Source: Acidimicrobiia bacterium (GTDB lineage: Bacteria > Actinomycetota > Acidimicrobiia > Spongiisociales > UBA5794). Taken from it: a stretch of 6,477 nucleotides of DNA. The notes under the pieces are model-generated. The model was not told the origin of the DNA. It did not search any database and was given only the letters and a program-made list of their open reading frames with translations. The stretch covers positions 1-6,477 of the forward strand of contig JABDMN010000202.1 in NCBI GenBank assembly GCA_013001485.1, in the 5' to 3' direction. Each line of letters starts with the position of its first letter. Within the stretch, counting starts at the first letter, position 1. Position numbers and translations under genes: made by a program. Of this stretch, positions 5,959-6,477 are shown in pieces.

Positions 5959-6477
5959 TTACGCGCTGCGGTACAGCTTCGTGATCACGAAGTCATCATG
6001 GCGCAGCGTCTCGGCACACGTCAGCCGTCCGTTGACCGTCCGGGCCATCGTCTCGAGCGTGCGGTCGGCCGCTCCGTCGAGCGGATACTCGAATCGCAGC
6101 AGCCCGCTGACGTCGACATCGATGTGCTCGGTCATCGTCTCTGCGGTCAATGGGTTGGCGGTGATCTTGATCGTTGGCAGCACCGGGTTGCCGACGATGT
6201 TCCCCTGGCCGGTCGTGAACAGGTGGAGAACCGCACCGGCGGCGCAACACAACGTCACCATCTCGGCAGCGGCGCTCGACGAGTCCATGAAGTACAGACC
6301 GGCCGGCCCGGCTGGAGCCTCGCCTTGTTCCAGGTAGCCCACGACTGAGCAGCGTCCGGCCTTCTCGACGTTGCCGAGAGCCTTCTCCTCGATTGTCGTC
6401 AGCCCTCCGCGGATGTTGCCCTCGGTCGGCTGCGAACCCATGAGGTTCACGCCCTGTGACTTGACCAGGTCCTGATA
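5959..6477 (-). CDS. UxaA-family hydrolase (altronate/galactarate dehydratase-like), C-terminal part (5' end outside window)
   Basis: The 172 visible residues match the C-terminal half of the UxaA/GarD dehydratase family, which dehydrates sugar acids such as D-altronate or galactarate to 2-keto-3-deoxy acids. Key motifs are PTEGNIRGGLTTIEEKALG, the GLYFMDSSSAAAEMVT helix region, AAGAVLHLFTTGQGN, and NPVLPTIKITANP. The frame stays open to the right edge (YQDLVKSQG before the possible GTG 6450 or ATG 6441), and full-length members run to roughly 380-500 residues, so both of those start codons are internal and the true start is outside the window. The exact substrate cannot be told from the C-terminus alone. 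The ending FVITKLYRSA shows no truncation. It probably shares an mRNA with larA, 26 bases downstream. Confidence 0.88.
   Translation of the reverse strand, partial: YQDLVKSQGVNLMGSQPTEGNIRGGLTTIEEKALGNVEKAGRCSVVGYLEQGEAPAGPAGLYFMDSSSAAAEMVTLCCAAGAVLHLFTTGQGNIVGNPVLPTIKITANPLTAETMTEHIDVDVSGLLRFEYPLDGAADRTLETMARTVNGRLTCAETLRHDDFVITKLYRSA

Noticed and set aside
5630..6337. Open frame of 235 codons on the plus strand over the larA/UxaA junction
   Set aside because: It is antisense to both larA and the UxaA-family gene and has no family features.

Overview
The window is GC-rich, densely packed bacterial DNA holding seven protein genes and no RNA genes, insertion sequences or CRISPR arrays. The GC-biased codons, GTG starts, the types of protein present and a probable leaderless promoter point to an actinomycete (Actinomycetota, perhaps Acidimicrobiia). 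This is inference from style; no marker gene is present. No stretch longer than about 80 bases lies outside a gene.

Left part (1-3650), stress and DNA repair. The window opens inside a protein with a C-terminal cyclic-nucleotide-binding domain (+). It meets, stop to stop, a minus-strand gene for a fused alpha/beta hydrolase-OsmC peroxidase. That gene diverges, across about 76 bases, from an ECF-type sigma factor (+). The sigma gene overlaps by ATGA a gene for an O6-alkylguanine-DNA alkyltransferase that carries an Ada-type four-cysteine zinc module at its C-terminus, the reverse of the domain order in E. coli Ada. After 58 bases comes an uncharacterised protein with a PD-(D/E)XK-like nuclease signature and a probable winged-helix tail, apparently read from a leaderless promoter.

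Right part (3647-6477), carbohydrate and hydroxyacid metabolism, all on the minus strand. In transcription order these are the C-terminal part of a UxaA-family (altronate/galactarate dehydratase-like) protein cut by the window edge, a LarA-family nickel-pincer racemase/epimerase 26 bases later, and, after a 69-base gap with its own likely promoter, a secreted GH16 beta-glucanase lipoprotein. The GH16 gene overlaps the nuclease-like gene tail-to-tail by 4 bases.

The two parts most worth attention are the sigma factor/alkyltransferase-zinc module/nuclease-like cluster, which could be an alkylation-damage response that does not use an AraC-type Ada regulator, and the UxaA-LarA pair, which suggests that this LarA acts on a sugar acid rather than lactate. 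Both functional readings are inferences from motifs and gene order.
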